64,000 nt of DNA, taken from NCBI GenBank assembly GCA_019828565.1, contig JAHDYR010000012.1, forward strand, positions 496,001 through 560,000. Reading direction: 5' to 3'. The stretch comes from Carpediemonas membranifera (lineage: Eukaryota; Fornicata). Under the pieces are notes generated by a model. That model saw only the letters and a program-made list of their open reading frames with translations, made no database searches and had not been told where the DNA came from. How positions within the stretch are numbered: position 1 is the stretch's first letter; the number at the start of each line of letters is the position of its first letter. Shown in pieces: positions 1 through 10,865 of the stretch. A program made the translations under genes and the position numbers.

Positions 1-2274
1 TAGGCTGGGGCCCACACAACAGAGGGCATGGCCAATCCGAGCCCGCCTTTGACTGACCGGCAGACAGAGCCTTGCGGCGAAGTCCTTGTCAGTCTCTGCG
101 CTGGACTGGAGCAGCTTCAGGATGGCGGGGACCACCTTCTGCTGTTCGAAGTCCAGTTGCGACTCGAACATGTCACCCCCGCCCGGCGAAACATTGCGGA
201 AGAAGTGCTCCCCACTTGGTGAGGGCACACAGTTTCGTCACTAGGAGGGCAGGGGCGACGGCTTCCGCGCCAATGTCAGAGACCATCGATGCAGCAGCGT
301 CAAGCAGCTCCATAACCTTGCGGTTAGCAGAGCCTAGCTCCCGCATGATGTGCGTGGCGGAGCCGATTGGAACACCAACCAGCTTGGTATCGCGTCTCCG
401 TGGGACGCCACCAGTTGTGTTGCCGTCAACGACATCCTTATGGGCTAGCACGCACTTGGCACGGTTGAGGCGGAGGCCAACCTCGTTGAACTTCTGAGCG
501 GCGAGTTCTGTGAGATTGTTGGCCTCACGGCCGACCCCAGGCGACTGTAGCGGGCGGGTAGTGGTGGCTACGATGTCATCCTGGTAGGCACGGATGCACC
601 ACCCAGGGAAAGCCTCGCGCAAGACGTCCAGAATGGGCTTAACGCCTAAGCTGAAAAAGAATTGGCGAGAGCGGGTCCCCCTTGGTGAATGCCTTCAGCC
701 GACCTCATGGTGATGCCGGAGGTAGAGAAAAGTAAGCCCCGTCGGTACATGGTCGACAGGTATGGGATGAGCGCCGGCATGTAGGCCGCCACCACCTTCA
801 TGGCGAAGGCCCTCGACAAGCATCCATAGGCGTTGGAAAGGTCGAGTGTGAGCACTGTACCGCCACTTCGGTAGACTGCACTCACCTCCTCTCCCAACCT
901 CTCCAAGCCGCACTTCTCACCTACTCCGAACTGGTCCTTCAGGGCACGATCGACGTCAACCAGCCGCTTACGGACGGACCAGGCGAGTGCCTTTGCCGCC
1001 ACACGGCGAATAGAGTCGCCGATCGCGACCCCTCGGACCTTCCCTTCACCTTTCGGCACAGGGACGAGAATGCAATGACTGAACACATCAGTGTAAGCTT
1101 CTCCGTTCAGGATGTCCTGAACCAGCGGGAGCAGAGCCTGGACTAGTTCGCGCCTTGATGTCTTGTAGGCGATCTTCAGGTGAAGGAACGATAGCCCGGA
1201 GGGCCCCGGGGCCGCCTCAGACTTGAGTGTGTTGAGGATGGTCTTCAGAGTCTTAGAGGAAACTTCGACACACTGCAGGGGGTTCTCGGGGACGTCTCGC
1301 ATGGGGACGTCGGGACAAAGCCCGTTGAACCCAACCTGGAGGTCCCGCAGTTGAGCGTCGATTTCAGTCGGTGTCAGGTCAGTCTCATTGGCTACCATGG
1401 ACGTGGCGGCCTTCGAGACAAAACCCGTGGCGAATCAGGTTCAGCGTCCGACGCCACTTGCTCGCGCTAGCGCGTCGTCCACCTCGGTCCGACGGCGGTG
1501 CGTACAGCGTCTTGGGGTAGTCTACAACCTTAAGAGCCTCAGCCCGCTTGGCGTCGTCACCTGTCGCGTTGTTCACCTCCCTCAATCGTTCAATAAGGCC
1601 TCGTGTGAACTTCTCGCGCCCGCGCTTGGGCGGAGCGATCTTTCCGAGGAACAAGGCCTGACCCGGGGAAGGAAGACATCGGGTCGATGAGCAGGGGTAG
1701 TGGGAGGTGCTGATGGCGGGGTTAGGGGGAAACCAACCGCCGAAACGTGAGCTGCCGTGTCTGCCTGGACCTCTTCGTCAACAGGCTGCGATGACAGACC
1801 CTCGTCGTCCGTCGCGATCTCTACTGCAGAGGGAGGGACATTTGCAGCGGTCTCTGGACGCATAGCGTTGTCTCGTATCGTGCAGGCGATAATCGCAATG
1901 GACTTGGGGGCTGTGTTTGCAGAACGCAACGAAGTTGCCGTTGGCAGCGCCTGTGTGGTGATGCTGTGGGCCTTAAGGAGGTCCTTGAAGCTGTCAGCAA
2001 TCGCCTTCAGGGCTTTCACGGTAAAGCGTACGATGTGTTTGTTCTGGACGTCGCGCATGAGCTCGACAACCGCAGTTTCAGAGCACAATGTGTTGAACAC
2101 CGTGTCCGTATCACACCACAGTCTGTCAATTAGGCTTATGTCGACGAACTTCGCGTAGGTGCTATGAACTTCGGTAAGAAGAGCACGAACATCCTCGGCG
2201 AAGACGCTTTCGCGCCATACGAGTCTCGTACGTCGTCGAGTCACCATCTGGCCTCCAGGATCAGCCTGGGGCAC
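1..2274 (-). pseudogene. broken RT/endonuclease ORF of A1
   Basis: The ORF is split into at least five frames. Against A11, every lesion I can place is a one-base gain or loss in a homopolymer: an extra A near 2278 just after the start codon, a missing G near 1667, an extra A near 1422, extra C and A near 656-680, an extra C near 210 and an extra T near 47. The RT core and part of the thumb are recognisable. Either this copy is dead or this stretch of sequence carries homopolymer errors. The concentration at the window edge favours at least some error. Confidence 0.8.
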
Positions 2275-2341
2275 AGAAAAATGACGACATTTCCATTTCG
2301 GGAGGGAGCATCGTTTATTGCCTTTTTGGACGAACTGTATT
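1..2341 (-). mobile_element. non-LTR retrotransposon A1 (family A, 3' end outside window)
   Basis: Left-most copy of family A. The 5' part of the element lies at the right, next to junction S at 2342, and the endonuclease end is cut off by the window edge. The 5' leader is the alpha type and the upstream neighbour (A2) is family A. It is collinear with the complete copy A11 throughout. Confidence 0.9.
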
Positions 2342-2389
2342 GCGAGCGGCGAGGCGCAGCCGAGCTTCGCGAGCCTGAGCGCAGCGAAG
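2342..2389. repeat. junction motif S, A1/A2
   Basis: 48-bp GC-rich motif, apparently the same in all eleven junctions. Here it sits between the alpha leader of A1 and the 3' UTR of A2. On the minus strand it starts CTTCGC and has the complementary GCGAAG 13 nt later, so a short stem is possible. Confidence 0.9.
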
Positions 2390-2529
2390 ACGTCACTCTA
2401 GTGGTCAGTATGTCGGGTTTGAGGCACTGCTCGCTCCGAAATCTCCCTTTCGACTCTCCACTCAGTCACAACGAACGCGAACGCGAATAACGCGCAGATC
2501 ACGCTCAAAGTACAGAAACAACATCAGTA

Positions 2530-5500
2530 TTAGTGGTTGAGGCCATTAGCCTCAGCTTGACGGTGCGCAGCATCCGCCTGGCGCATGAACGCATGGAACA
2601 CATGAACTTGCTGCCGCATACAGGCCATCATGACCGCGTCGGCAATCTGCCCAACAGTTTCGGCATCAAGGCCCAAAACGTCGCGCATCTCGTCGGTCCA
2701 TCCTCTCCCATGCACAGCACCAACACCACCACTCTGGCGAACGACCACGGGAATAACCCGGACGTTCCAGTTGGCGTACTGCTCCTTCTTGCTCCGCATA
2801 GATGCAGACGCGTGATTGCTCACCACTACGTCAAGCACAACGGGTTCGGTATGGCCCGGTCTGGTCAAGAGGAGGTCCGCCCGCGCCTTGACCCGTTTGG
2901 TCCGGTCCACAGTCCACTCGCTGCCCCGTCCGAGCCAATGCTCAACTCTTACGCGCCAGGGGGTGCCCGCGCAGCAGTTTGGCGAGCGTGTCGCGAATTT
3001 GGTCGTGCCGCTCCGATCCCAGCCCCTCCCTCAGGAAGGGACAGGTAAGAGAATGCTCGGCTGAGCAGGGGACAGACCGGTGGTTAACACTACGGGCCAG
3101 GCATAGCGGACAGACGTCGTGGCCTGTCTCAAAGGCAGGAAGGCCGACATGGTTGCGAAGCATCGGTGCAGCACCCTCGTCACAGGGGTTACGACCCATA
3201 GCGGCTGGATCAGCCGCGAGTAGAGACCTGATCACGTTTGGCGAGTCGACTGAAACAGTCAGTTGGCTGGAAATGTTATCCTGCAGGAGGCGTACCAACT
3301 TCTTCTGCGTGCTCTCGAGTGAGAGCTTTCTGACATCGCCATATGATGTCGGCCAATCCTTGGGCGTCGCGGCGAGAGCCGGGATGCATGGCAGTGCGTC
3401 TTGGATGAGAGCCTCGGGCCTTTCGACCTTCAGCTCTATGAGTTGTCGTGCGGCACCCAGATAGGCTGGGGCCCACACAACAGAGGGCATGGCCAATCCG
3501 AGCCCGCCTTGACTGACCGGCAGACAGAGCCTTGCGGCGAAGTCCTTGTCAGTCTCTGCGCTGGACTGGAGCAGCTTCAGGATGGCGGGGACCACCTTCT
3601 GCTGTTCGAAGTCCAGTTGCGACTCGAACATGTCACCCCCGCCCGGCGAAACATTGCGGAAGAAGTGCTCCCACTTGGTGAGGGGCACACAGTTTCGTCA
3701 CTAGGAGGGCAGGGGCGACGGCTTCCGCGCCAATGTCAGAGACCATCGATGCAGCAGCGTCAAGCAGCTCCATAACCTTGCGGTTAGCAGAGCCTAGCTC
3801 CCGCATGATGTGCGTGGCGGAGCCGATTGGAACACCAACCAGCTTGGTATCGCGTCTCCGTGGGACGCCACCAGTTGTGTTGCCGTCAACGACATCCTTA
3901 TGGGCTAGCACGCACTTGGCACGGTTGAGGCGGAGGCCAACCTCGTTGAACTTCTGAGCGGCGAGTTCTGTGAGATTGTTGGCCTCACGGCCGACCCCAG
4001 GCGACTGTAGCGGGCGGGTAGTGGTGGCTACGATGTCATCCTGGTAGGCACGGATGCACCACCCAGGGAAAGCCTCGCGCAAGACGTCCAGAATGGGCTT
4101 AACGCCTAAGCTGAAAAAGAATTGGCGAGAGCGGGTCCCCTTGGTGAATGCCTTCAGCCGACCTCATGGTGATGCCGGAGGTAGAGAAAAGTAAGCCCCG
4201 TCGGTACATGGTCGACAGGTATGGGATGAGCGCCGGCATGTAGGCCGCCACCACCTTCATGGCGAAGGCCCTCGACAAGCATCCATAGGCGTTGGAAAGG
4301 TCGAGTGTGAGCACTGTACCGCCACTTCGGTAGACTGCACTCACCTCCTCTCCCAACCTCTCCAAGCCGCACTTCTCACCTACTCCGAACTGGTCCTTCA
4401 GGGCACGATCGACGTCAACCAGCCGCTTACGGACGGACCAGGCGAGTGCCTTTGCCGCCACACGGCGAATAGAGTCGCCGATCGCGACCCCTCGGACCTT
4501 CCCTTCACCTTTCGGCACAGGGACGAGAATGCAATGACTGAACACATCAGTGTAAGCTTCTCCGTTCAGGATGTCCTGAACCAGCGGGAGCAGAGCCTGG
4601 ACTAGTTCGCGCCTTGATGTCTTGTAGGCGATCTTCAGGTGAAGGAACGATAGCCCGGAGGGCCCCGGGGCCGCCTCAGACTTGAGTGTGTTGAGGATGG
4701 TCTTCAGAGTCTTAGAGGAAACTTCGACACACTGCAGGGGGTTCTCGGGGACGTCTCGCATGGGGACGTCGGGACAAAGCCCGTTGAACCCAACCTGGAG
4801 GTCCCGCAGTTGAGCGTCGATTTCAGTCGGTGTCAGGTCAGTCTCATTGGCTACCATGGACGTGGCGGCCTTCGAGACAAACCCGTGGCGAATCAGGTTC
4901 AGCGTCCGACGCCACTTGCTCGCGCTAGCGCGTCGTCCACCTCGGTCCGACGGCGGTGCGTACAGCGTCTTGGGGTAGTCTACAACCTTAAGAGCCTCAG
5001 CCCGCTTGGCGTCGTCACCTGTCGCGTTGTTCACCTCCCTCAATCGTTCAATAAGGCCTCGTGTGAACTTCTCGCGCCCGCGCTTGGGCGGAGCGATCTT
5101 TCCGAGGAACAAGGCCTGACCCGGGGAAGGAAGACATCGGGTCGATGAGCAGGGGTAGTGGGAGGTGCTGATGGCGGGGTTAGGGGGAAACCAACCGCCG
5201 AAACGTGAGCTGCCGTGTCTGCCTGGACCTCTTCGTCAACAGGCTGCGATGACAGACCCTCGTCGTCCGTCGCGATCTCTACTGCAGAGGGAGGGACATT
5301 TGCAGCGGTCTCTGGACGCATAGCGTTGTCTCGTATCGTGCAGGCGATAATCGCAATGGACTTGGGGGCTGTGTTTGCAGAACGCAACGAAGTTGCCGTT
5401 GGCAGCGCCTGTGTGGTGATGCTGTGGGCCTTAAGGAGGTCCTTGAAGCTGTCAGCAATCGCCTTCAGGGCTTTCACGGTAAAGCGTACGATGTGTTTGT

Positions 5501-5768
5501 TCTGGACGTCGCGCATGAGCTCGACAACCGCAGTTTCAGAGCACAATGTGTTGAACACCGTGTCCGTATCACACCACAGTCTGTCAATTAGGCTTATGTC
5601 GACGAACTTCGCGTAGGTGCTATGAACTTCGGTAAGAAGAGCACGAACATCCTCGGCGAAGACGCTTTCGCGCCATACGAGTCTCGTACGTCGTCGAGTC
5701 ACCATCTGGCCTCCAGGATCAGCCTGGGGCACAGAAAATGACGACATTTCCATTTCGGGAGGGAGCAT
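2530..5768 (-). pseudogene. RT/endonuclease ORF of A2, five frames
   Basis: The ATG at 5768 comes from the alpha leader; a second in-frame ATG five codons on (5753) is shared by all copies. The frame changes near 5125 (one G short in a G run), 4125 (extra A in an A run), 3680 (extra G) and 2960 (extra G). All four are homopolymer indels, and all domains of the family A protein are present between them. It may be intact in the real genome. Confidence 0.82.
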
Positions 5769-5797
5769 CGTTTATTGCCTTTTGGACGAACTGTATT

Positions 5798-5845
5798 GCG
5801 AGCGGCGAGGCGCAGCCGAGCTTCGCGAGCCTGAGCGCAGCGAAG
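5798..5845. repeat. junction motif S, A2/A3
   Basis: Same 48-bp motif, between the alpha leader of A2 and the 3' UTR of A3. Confidence 0.9.
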
Positions 5846-5985
5846 ACGTCACTCTAGTGGTCAGTATGTCGGGTTTGAGGCACTGCTCGCTCCGAAATCT
5901 CCCTTTCGACTCTCCACTCAGTCACAACGAACGCGAACGCGAATAACGCGCAGATCACGCTCAAAGTACAGAAACAACATCAGTA

Positions 5986-7536
5986 TTAGTGGTTGAGGCC
6001 ATTAGCCTCAGCTTGACGGTGCGCAGCATCCGCCTGGCGCATGAACGCATGGAACACATGAACTTGCTGCCGCATACAGGCCATCATGACCGCGTCGGCA
6101 ATCTGCCCAACAGTTTCGGCATCAAGGCCCAAAACGTCGCGCATCTCGTCGGTCCATCCTCTCCCATGCACAGCACCAACACCACCACTCTGGCGAACGA
6201 CCACGGGAATAACCCGGACGTTCCAGTTGGCGTACTGCTCCTTCTTGCTCCGCATAGATGCAGACGCGTGATTGCTCACCACTACGTCAAGCACAACGGG
6301 TTCGGTATGGCCCGGTCTGGTCAAGAGGAGGTCCGCCCGCGCCTTGACCCGTTTGGTCCGGTCCACAGTCCACTCGCTGCCCCGTCCGAGCCAATGCTCA
6401 ACTCTTACGCGCCAGGGGTGCCCGCGCAGCAGTTTGGCGAGCGTGTCGCGAATTTGGTCGTGCCGCTCCGATCCCAGCCCCTCCCTCAGGAAGGGACAGG
6501 TAAGAGAATGCTCGGCTGAGCAGGGGACAGACCGGTGGTTAACACTACGGGCCAGGCATAGCGGACAGACGTCGTGGCCTGTCTCAAAGGCAGGAAGGCC
6601 GACATGGTTGCGAAGCATCGGTGCAGCACCCTCGTCACAGGGGTTACGACCCATAGCGGCTGGATCAGCCGCGAGTAGAGACCTGATCACGTTTGGCGAG
6701 TCGACTGAAACAGTCAGTTGGCTGGAAATGTTATCCTGCAGGAGGCGTACCAACTTCTTCTGCGTGCTCTCGAGTGAGAGCTTTCTGACATCGCCATATG
6801 ATGTCGGCCAATCCTTGGGCGTCGCGGCGAGAGCCGGGATGCATGGCAGTGCGTCTTGGATGAGAGCCTCGGGCCTTTCGACCTTCAGCTCTATGAGTTG
6901 TCGTGCGGCACCCAGATAGGCTGGGGCCCACACAACAGAGGGCATGGCCAATCCGAGCCCGCCTTGACTGACCGGCAGACAGAGCCTTGCGGCGAAGTCC
7001 TTGTCAGTCTCTGCGCTGGACTGGAGCAGCTTCAGGATGGCGGGGACCACCTTCTGCTGTTCGAAGTCCAGTTGCGACTCGAACATGTCACCCCCGCCCG
7101 GCGAAACATTGCGGAAGAAGTGCTCCCACTTGGTGAGGGCACACAGTTTCGTCACTAGGAGGGCAGGGGCGACGGCTTCCGCGCCAATGTCAGAGACCAT
7201 CGATGCAGCAGCGTCAAGCAGCTCCATAACCTTGCGGTTAGCAGAGCCTAGCTCCCGCATGATGTGCGTGGCGGAGCCGATTGGAACACCAACCAGCTTG
7301 ATATCGCGTCTCCGTGGGACGCCACCAGTTGTGTTGCCGTCAACGACATCCTTATGGGCTAGCACGCACTTGGCACGGTTGAGGCGGAGGCCAACCTCGT
7401 TGAACTTCTGAGCGGCGAGTTCTGTGAGATTGTTGGCCTCACGGCCGACCCCAGGCGACTGTAGCGGGCGGGTAGTGGTGGCTACAATGTCATCCTGGTA
7501 GGCACGGATGCACCACCCAGGGAAAGCCTCGCGCAA
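5986..7536 (-). pseudogene. A3: RT palm/thumb, Cys/His knuckle and endonuclease half
   Basis: A 516-residue open frame covers the YQDD motif, the thumb, the CPLC knuckle and the whole endonuclease domain, ending at the usual GLNH terminus. Upstream, an extra A near 7568 moves the RT core to another frame (7553-7950), and the N-terminal third is missing beyond the chimeric breakpoint. It cannot make a full protein, but it is one of the longest undisturbed readings of the A endonuclease half. Confidence 0.85.
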
Positions 7537-7880
7537 GACGTCCAGAATGGGCTTAACGCCTAAGCTGAAAAAGAATTGGCGAGAGCGGGTCCCCTTGGTG
7601 AATGCCTTCAGCCGACCTCATGGTGATGCCGGAGGTAGAGAAAAGTAAGCCCCGTCGGTACATGGTCGACAGGTATGGGATGAGCGCCGGCATGTAGGCC
7701 GCCACCACCTTCATGGCGAAGGCCCTCGACAAGCATCCATAGGCGTTGGAAAGGTCGAGTGTGAGCACTGTACCGCCACTTCGGTAGACTGCACTCACCT
7801 CCTCTCCCAACCTCTCCAAGCCGCACTTCTCACCTACTCCGAACTGGTCCTTCAGGGCACGATCGACGTCAACCAGCCGC

Positions 7881-10598
7881 TTACGGACGGACCAGGCGAG
7901 TGCCTTTGCCGCCACACGGCGAATAGAGTCGCCGATCGCGACCCCTCGGACCTTCAAATACCTTACAGTCAAATCCGGGCGTGAATGCGGGGAGGCCCAG
8001 GTGATTGCGGAAGATGGGGGCAACAGCGGCATCGGTTACCGAGCGCCCAAGAGAGGTCGGGTCGACCATCATGAACGACCGAACGACGTTGGGCGAGACG
8101 GCGGCACTCACAGAGAGCTTGGTGGCAATAGATTCCTCAACGAGGCGAACCAAGTTCTTCTGCGTGTGGTCGGCGTCAAGAGCCTTCACATCGTCCAAGC
8201 CACTAGGCCAGTTCGACGGCGTGTTGAGCTGGGGCGGGAGACACTTGATGGCACCCGTCACGCTGTCAGGTGAGCGTGTAACACCCAGCCCTGCCAGTTG
8301 TCTCGTGGCCGCGAGGAACGCGGGAGCCCACACGACTGATGGCATTGCCAGCGCAAGCCCGCGTCTTTCGACCGGCATACTCAGGCGGAGAGCAAAGTCG
8401 TCATCGACCTCAGCCTCGCTCGACAGGATTCGGAGGATGGCCGGGACCGCCTCTTTCTTCTCAAATCCGAGCTCAGCCTCGTAGAGATCGTTGCCGACTC
8501 CACCCGTTGCGGGGGGAACGTTACGGAAGAAGTGCTCCCACTTTGTGAGCGCACAATACTTCGCAATGATCAACGCAGGGGCAGTTGCCTCCGGCCCCTC
8601 CTTGGCCACCATCTCTCCGGCAGCGTTAAGGAGTTGCATCACGCGACAATTGACCTTGGCCAACTCACCCATCGCATGAGCAGCGGACCCAACCGGAACG
8701 CCCACGAGGTTTAGGCTGCGTCTTCTTGGGACGCCTCCCGAGGTGTTGCCGTCGGTAACGTCTCTGTGTGCCACAACGCACTTCGACTTGTTGAGCCGCA
8801 GGCCGACTTCGAGGAACTTCTCCCTCGCGATCTCGACAAGGTTGTTAGCCTCTCGGCCGACACCGGGCGTCTGCAAAGGCCGATCAGTCGTGGCGACTAG
8901 ATCGTCTTGGTACGCTTGGAGGTGCCAACCCGGGAACGCCTCGCGCAGAACGTCCAGAATGGGCTTGATGCCCAGGCTGAACAGAATAGGGGACAGGGGA
9001 TCTCCTTGATGTATGCCCTCAGCTGCCTTATCACTCCTCCCTGACGTGGAGAATAGGAGCCCTTGGCGATACATCGTAGACAGGTAGGGCATGAGAGCAG
9101 GCATGTAAGCGCGTACCACGTCGAACATGAACGCCCTAGATAGGCATCCATAAGCGTTCGATAAGTCGAGGGAGACAACAGTCCCTCCCTCCTCGTAGAC
9201 CCTGGTCACGCTGTCACTCAGCCTCTCCAGGCCGCACTTCTCCCCCACCCCATACTGATCCTTGAGGGTCCGGTCGACGTCGACCAGGCGGGCCCTCACA
9301 GCCCAGGCGAGAGCCTTCGCCGCAACCCGCCGAAGCGAGTCCCCGATGGCCACTCCTCGGATCTTCCCGGCCCCCTTGGGGACCGGGACAATGATGCAGT
9401 GGCTCAATGCCGCGGTGTAGGTCTCGCCGTTCAGGATGTCCTGTACGATCGGCATCAATGCGGCGATGAGGTCATGTCTGGCCACCTTCGCTGCTATTCT
9501 GATATGGAGGAAGGACAAGCCCGACGGCCCTGGGGCCGCCTCGGCCTTTAGAGCGTGTAGTACAGTCTTGAGGGTCCTAGCGGACACCTCAACTGACTGC
9601 AGTGGCTCTGCGGGGACGTCCTTAAACGGAACATCTGGGCGCAGGCCACTGTAATCCTCCTGCAGTCTCTTCAGCTCTACATCCACCTCCTGTGGTGACA
9701 GGCCCGCATCCTCAGCTACCAGCGCAGTGGCTGCCTTGGACACGAACCCGTGGCGAACCAGTCGCATCACCTTACGCCACTTGGACGGGCGGCGCTTGGG
9801 GCCTTTCGATGCAACCGGCGGTGCGTACAGCGCCTTCGGGTACTCGAGTACCGTCCTCAGGGCCGCGCGCTTCTCGTCCTCGCTCTCCACGAGGGCCACC
9901 CGCTTGAGCTTCTCGATCAGGCCTCTGGCGAATTTCTCGCGTCCCCTCTTGGGGGGAGCGATCTTGCCAAGGAAGAGAGCCTGTCCCGGTGGTAGGAACA
10001 CGTCGGGTCGATGGGCTGGGTGAGCGGGAGGGGCAGTCGGGGGGCTTGCGGTGAAGCCCGCCGCGGTGACGTGCGCTGCTGCGCTCGGCTGCGATGACAG
10101 CTGGCTACCAGGGGCGTGGACCTCTTCGACAGATGGAAGGAGACTGGCAGGGTCGTTGTTGCCCATCACGTTTCTCCTGATCTCTCGGAAGAATTCGGCC
10201 GCCACCGACGGAGCTGTTTTGGCAGAACGCAGCGGTGTTGCTTTGGGAGTACTGCTAAGAGTAACACCCGCCGCGTCTAAGAGCCGCTTGAAGGAATCTA
10301 CGATGTCCTTCAGTGCTCTCACCGTCAAACGCACAATCTTCTTGTTGTTCACGTCCTTCATCAGCTCGACGATGGCCGCCTCGGAGCACAGCGTATCAAA
10401 CACTGTCTCTACATTGCACCAACGTGCGTCAATGAACTCAGCATTGACGAATTTCGCGTAGTCGGTACGAACAGTCTGCAGCAGAAGCTGTACGTCCCGA
10501 GCAAGCGCGTTTTCGCGCCAATCGGACGTTATGGAAACTCTCATCGCCATCTGGCCTCCAGGATCAGCCTGGGGCACAGAAAATGACGACATTTCCAT
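7881..10598 (-). CDS. B3: N-terminus and reverse transcriptase, endonuclease lost
   Basis: Longest uninterrupted RT frame in the window, about 905 residues from the conserved ATG at 10598 (a TTG-initiated reading from 10613 is not needed). It has the shared N-terminus (MEMSSF), the conserved block GKIAPPKRGREKF, RT motifs including VPVPKGAGKIRGVAIGDS, LDLSNAYG, GIHQGDPLSPILF and catalytic YQDD, then the thumb. It runs through the breakpoint into about 28 unrelated residues, so the knuckle and endonuclease are missing. Two compensating indels near 9028 and 9042 change a short stretch before GIHQG from GVIRSAEG to RSDKAAEG but restore the frame. RT activity is possible; autonomous insertion is unlikely. 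Confidence 0.8.
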   Translation of the reverse strand: MEMSSFSVPQADPGGQMAMRVSITSDWRENALARDVQLLLQTVRTDYAKFVNAEFIDARWCNVETVFDTLCSEAAIVELMKDVNNKKIVRLTVRALKDIVDSFKRLLDAAGVTLSSTPKATPLRSAKTAPSVAAEFFREIRRNVMGNNDPASLLPSVEEVHAPGSQLSSQPSAAAHVTAAGFTASPPTAPPAHPAHRPDVFLPPGQALFLGKIAPPKRGREKFARGLIEKLKRVALVESEDEKRAALRTVLEYPKALYAPPVASKGPKRRPSKWRKVMRLVRHGFVSKAATALVAEDAGLSPQEVDVELKRLQEDYSGLRPDVPFKDVPAEPLQSVEVSARTLKTVLHALKAEAAPGPSGLSFLHIRIAAKVARHDLIAALMPIVQDILNGETYTAALSHCIIVPVPKGAGKIRGVAIGDSLRRVAAKALAWAVRARLVDVDRTLKDQYGVGEKCGLERLSDSVTRVYEEGGTVVSLDLSNAYGCLSRAFMFDVVRAYMPALMPYLSTMYRQGLLFSTSGRSDKAAEGIHQGDPLSPILFSLGIKPILDVLREAFPGWHLQAYQDDLVATTDRPLQTPGVGREANNLVEIAREKFLEVGLRLNKSKCVVAHRDVTDGNTSGGVPRRRSLNLVGVPVGSAAHAMGELAKVNCRVMQLLNAAGEMVAKEGPEATAPALIIAKYCALTKWEHFFRNVPPATGGVGNDLYEAELGFEKKEAVPAILRILSSEAEVDDDFALRLSMPVERRGLALAMPSVVWAPAFLAATRQLAGLGVTRSPDSVTGAIKCLPPQLNTPSNWPSGLDDVKALDADHTQKNLVRLVEESIATKLSVSAAVSPNVVRSFMMVDPTSLGRSVTDAAVAPIFRNHLGLPAFTPGFDCKVFEGPRGRDRRLYSPCGGKGTRLVRP

Positions 10599-10865
10599 TT
10601 CGGGAGGGAGCAAACTTTTATGTAATCAACGACAAACTGTCTAGCTAGCTGTCCTAGCCTCTAGACATACTTGCTCTACCCAACGGGGATATCCCACCGG
10701 CAACGAGCATAGTGGAATGGCTTGCAGGCACGCTTGCGAGCCCAAACCGACCGTCTCCTCGAGAGACCGCGTCAAAGAATGTCTGTTGTGGCTTACATCT
10801 GCCGTTGTAACGCGTGTCAGCCCCACCCTACCTAGCTCTCCCAGCCACTAGCTCCCGTCAGAGAT

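Larger units (their letters stand above)
2342..5797 (-). mobile_element. non-LTR retrotransposon A2 (family A, full length)
   Basis: Full-length A unit of 3456 bp, the same length as A11. On the minus strand it runs: alpha leader, ORF, 140-bp 3' UTR, motif S. Its upstream neighbour is A3. Confidence 0.92.
5798..10643 (-). mobile_element. chimeric non-LTR copy: 3' part family A (A3), 5' part family B (B3)
   Basis: From 5798 to about 7955 the sequence is family A, from the 3' end up to the RT finger region. From about 7968 to 10643 it is family B, from just before the Cys/His knuckle to the 5' leader. Between them are 12 bases (7956-7967) matching neither. Both RT cores are retained, so this is a junction between two separate elements that lost the 5' part of A3 and the 3' part of B3. 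The leader at the right is beta type. Confidence 0.88.

Noticed and set aside
28-222. Numerous plus-strand frames of 60-215 codons across the array
   Set aside because: They repeat in every copy opposite the RT/endonuclease ORF and follow its indels; they are antisense shadows in GC-rich coding DNA, without domains.
2342-2389. Motif S resembles GC-rich stretches near bacterial plasmid origins (GCTGCGCTC, GCGAGCGG)
   Set aside because: Only short words match, no other vector or plasmid sequence is present, and S is tied to eukaryotic retroelement ends.
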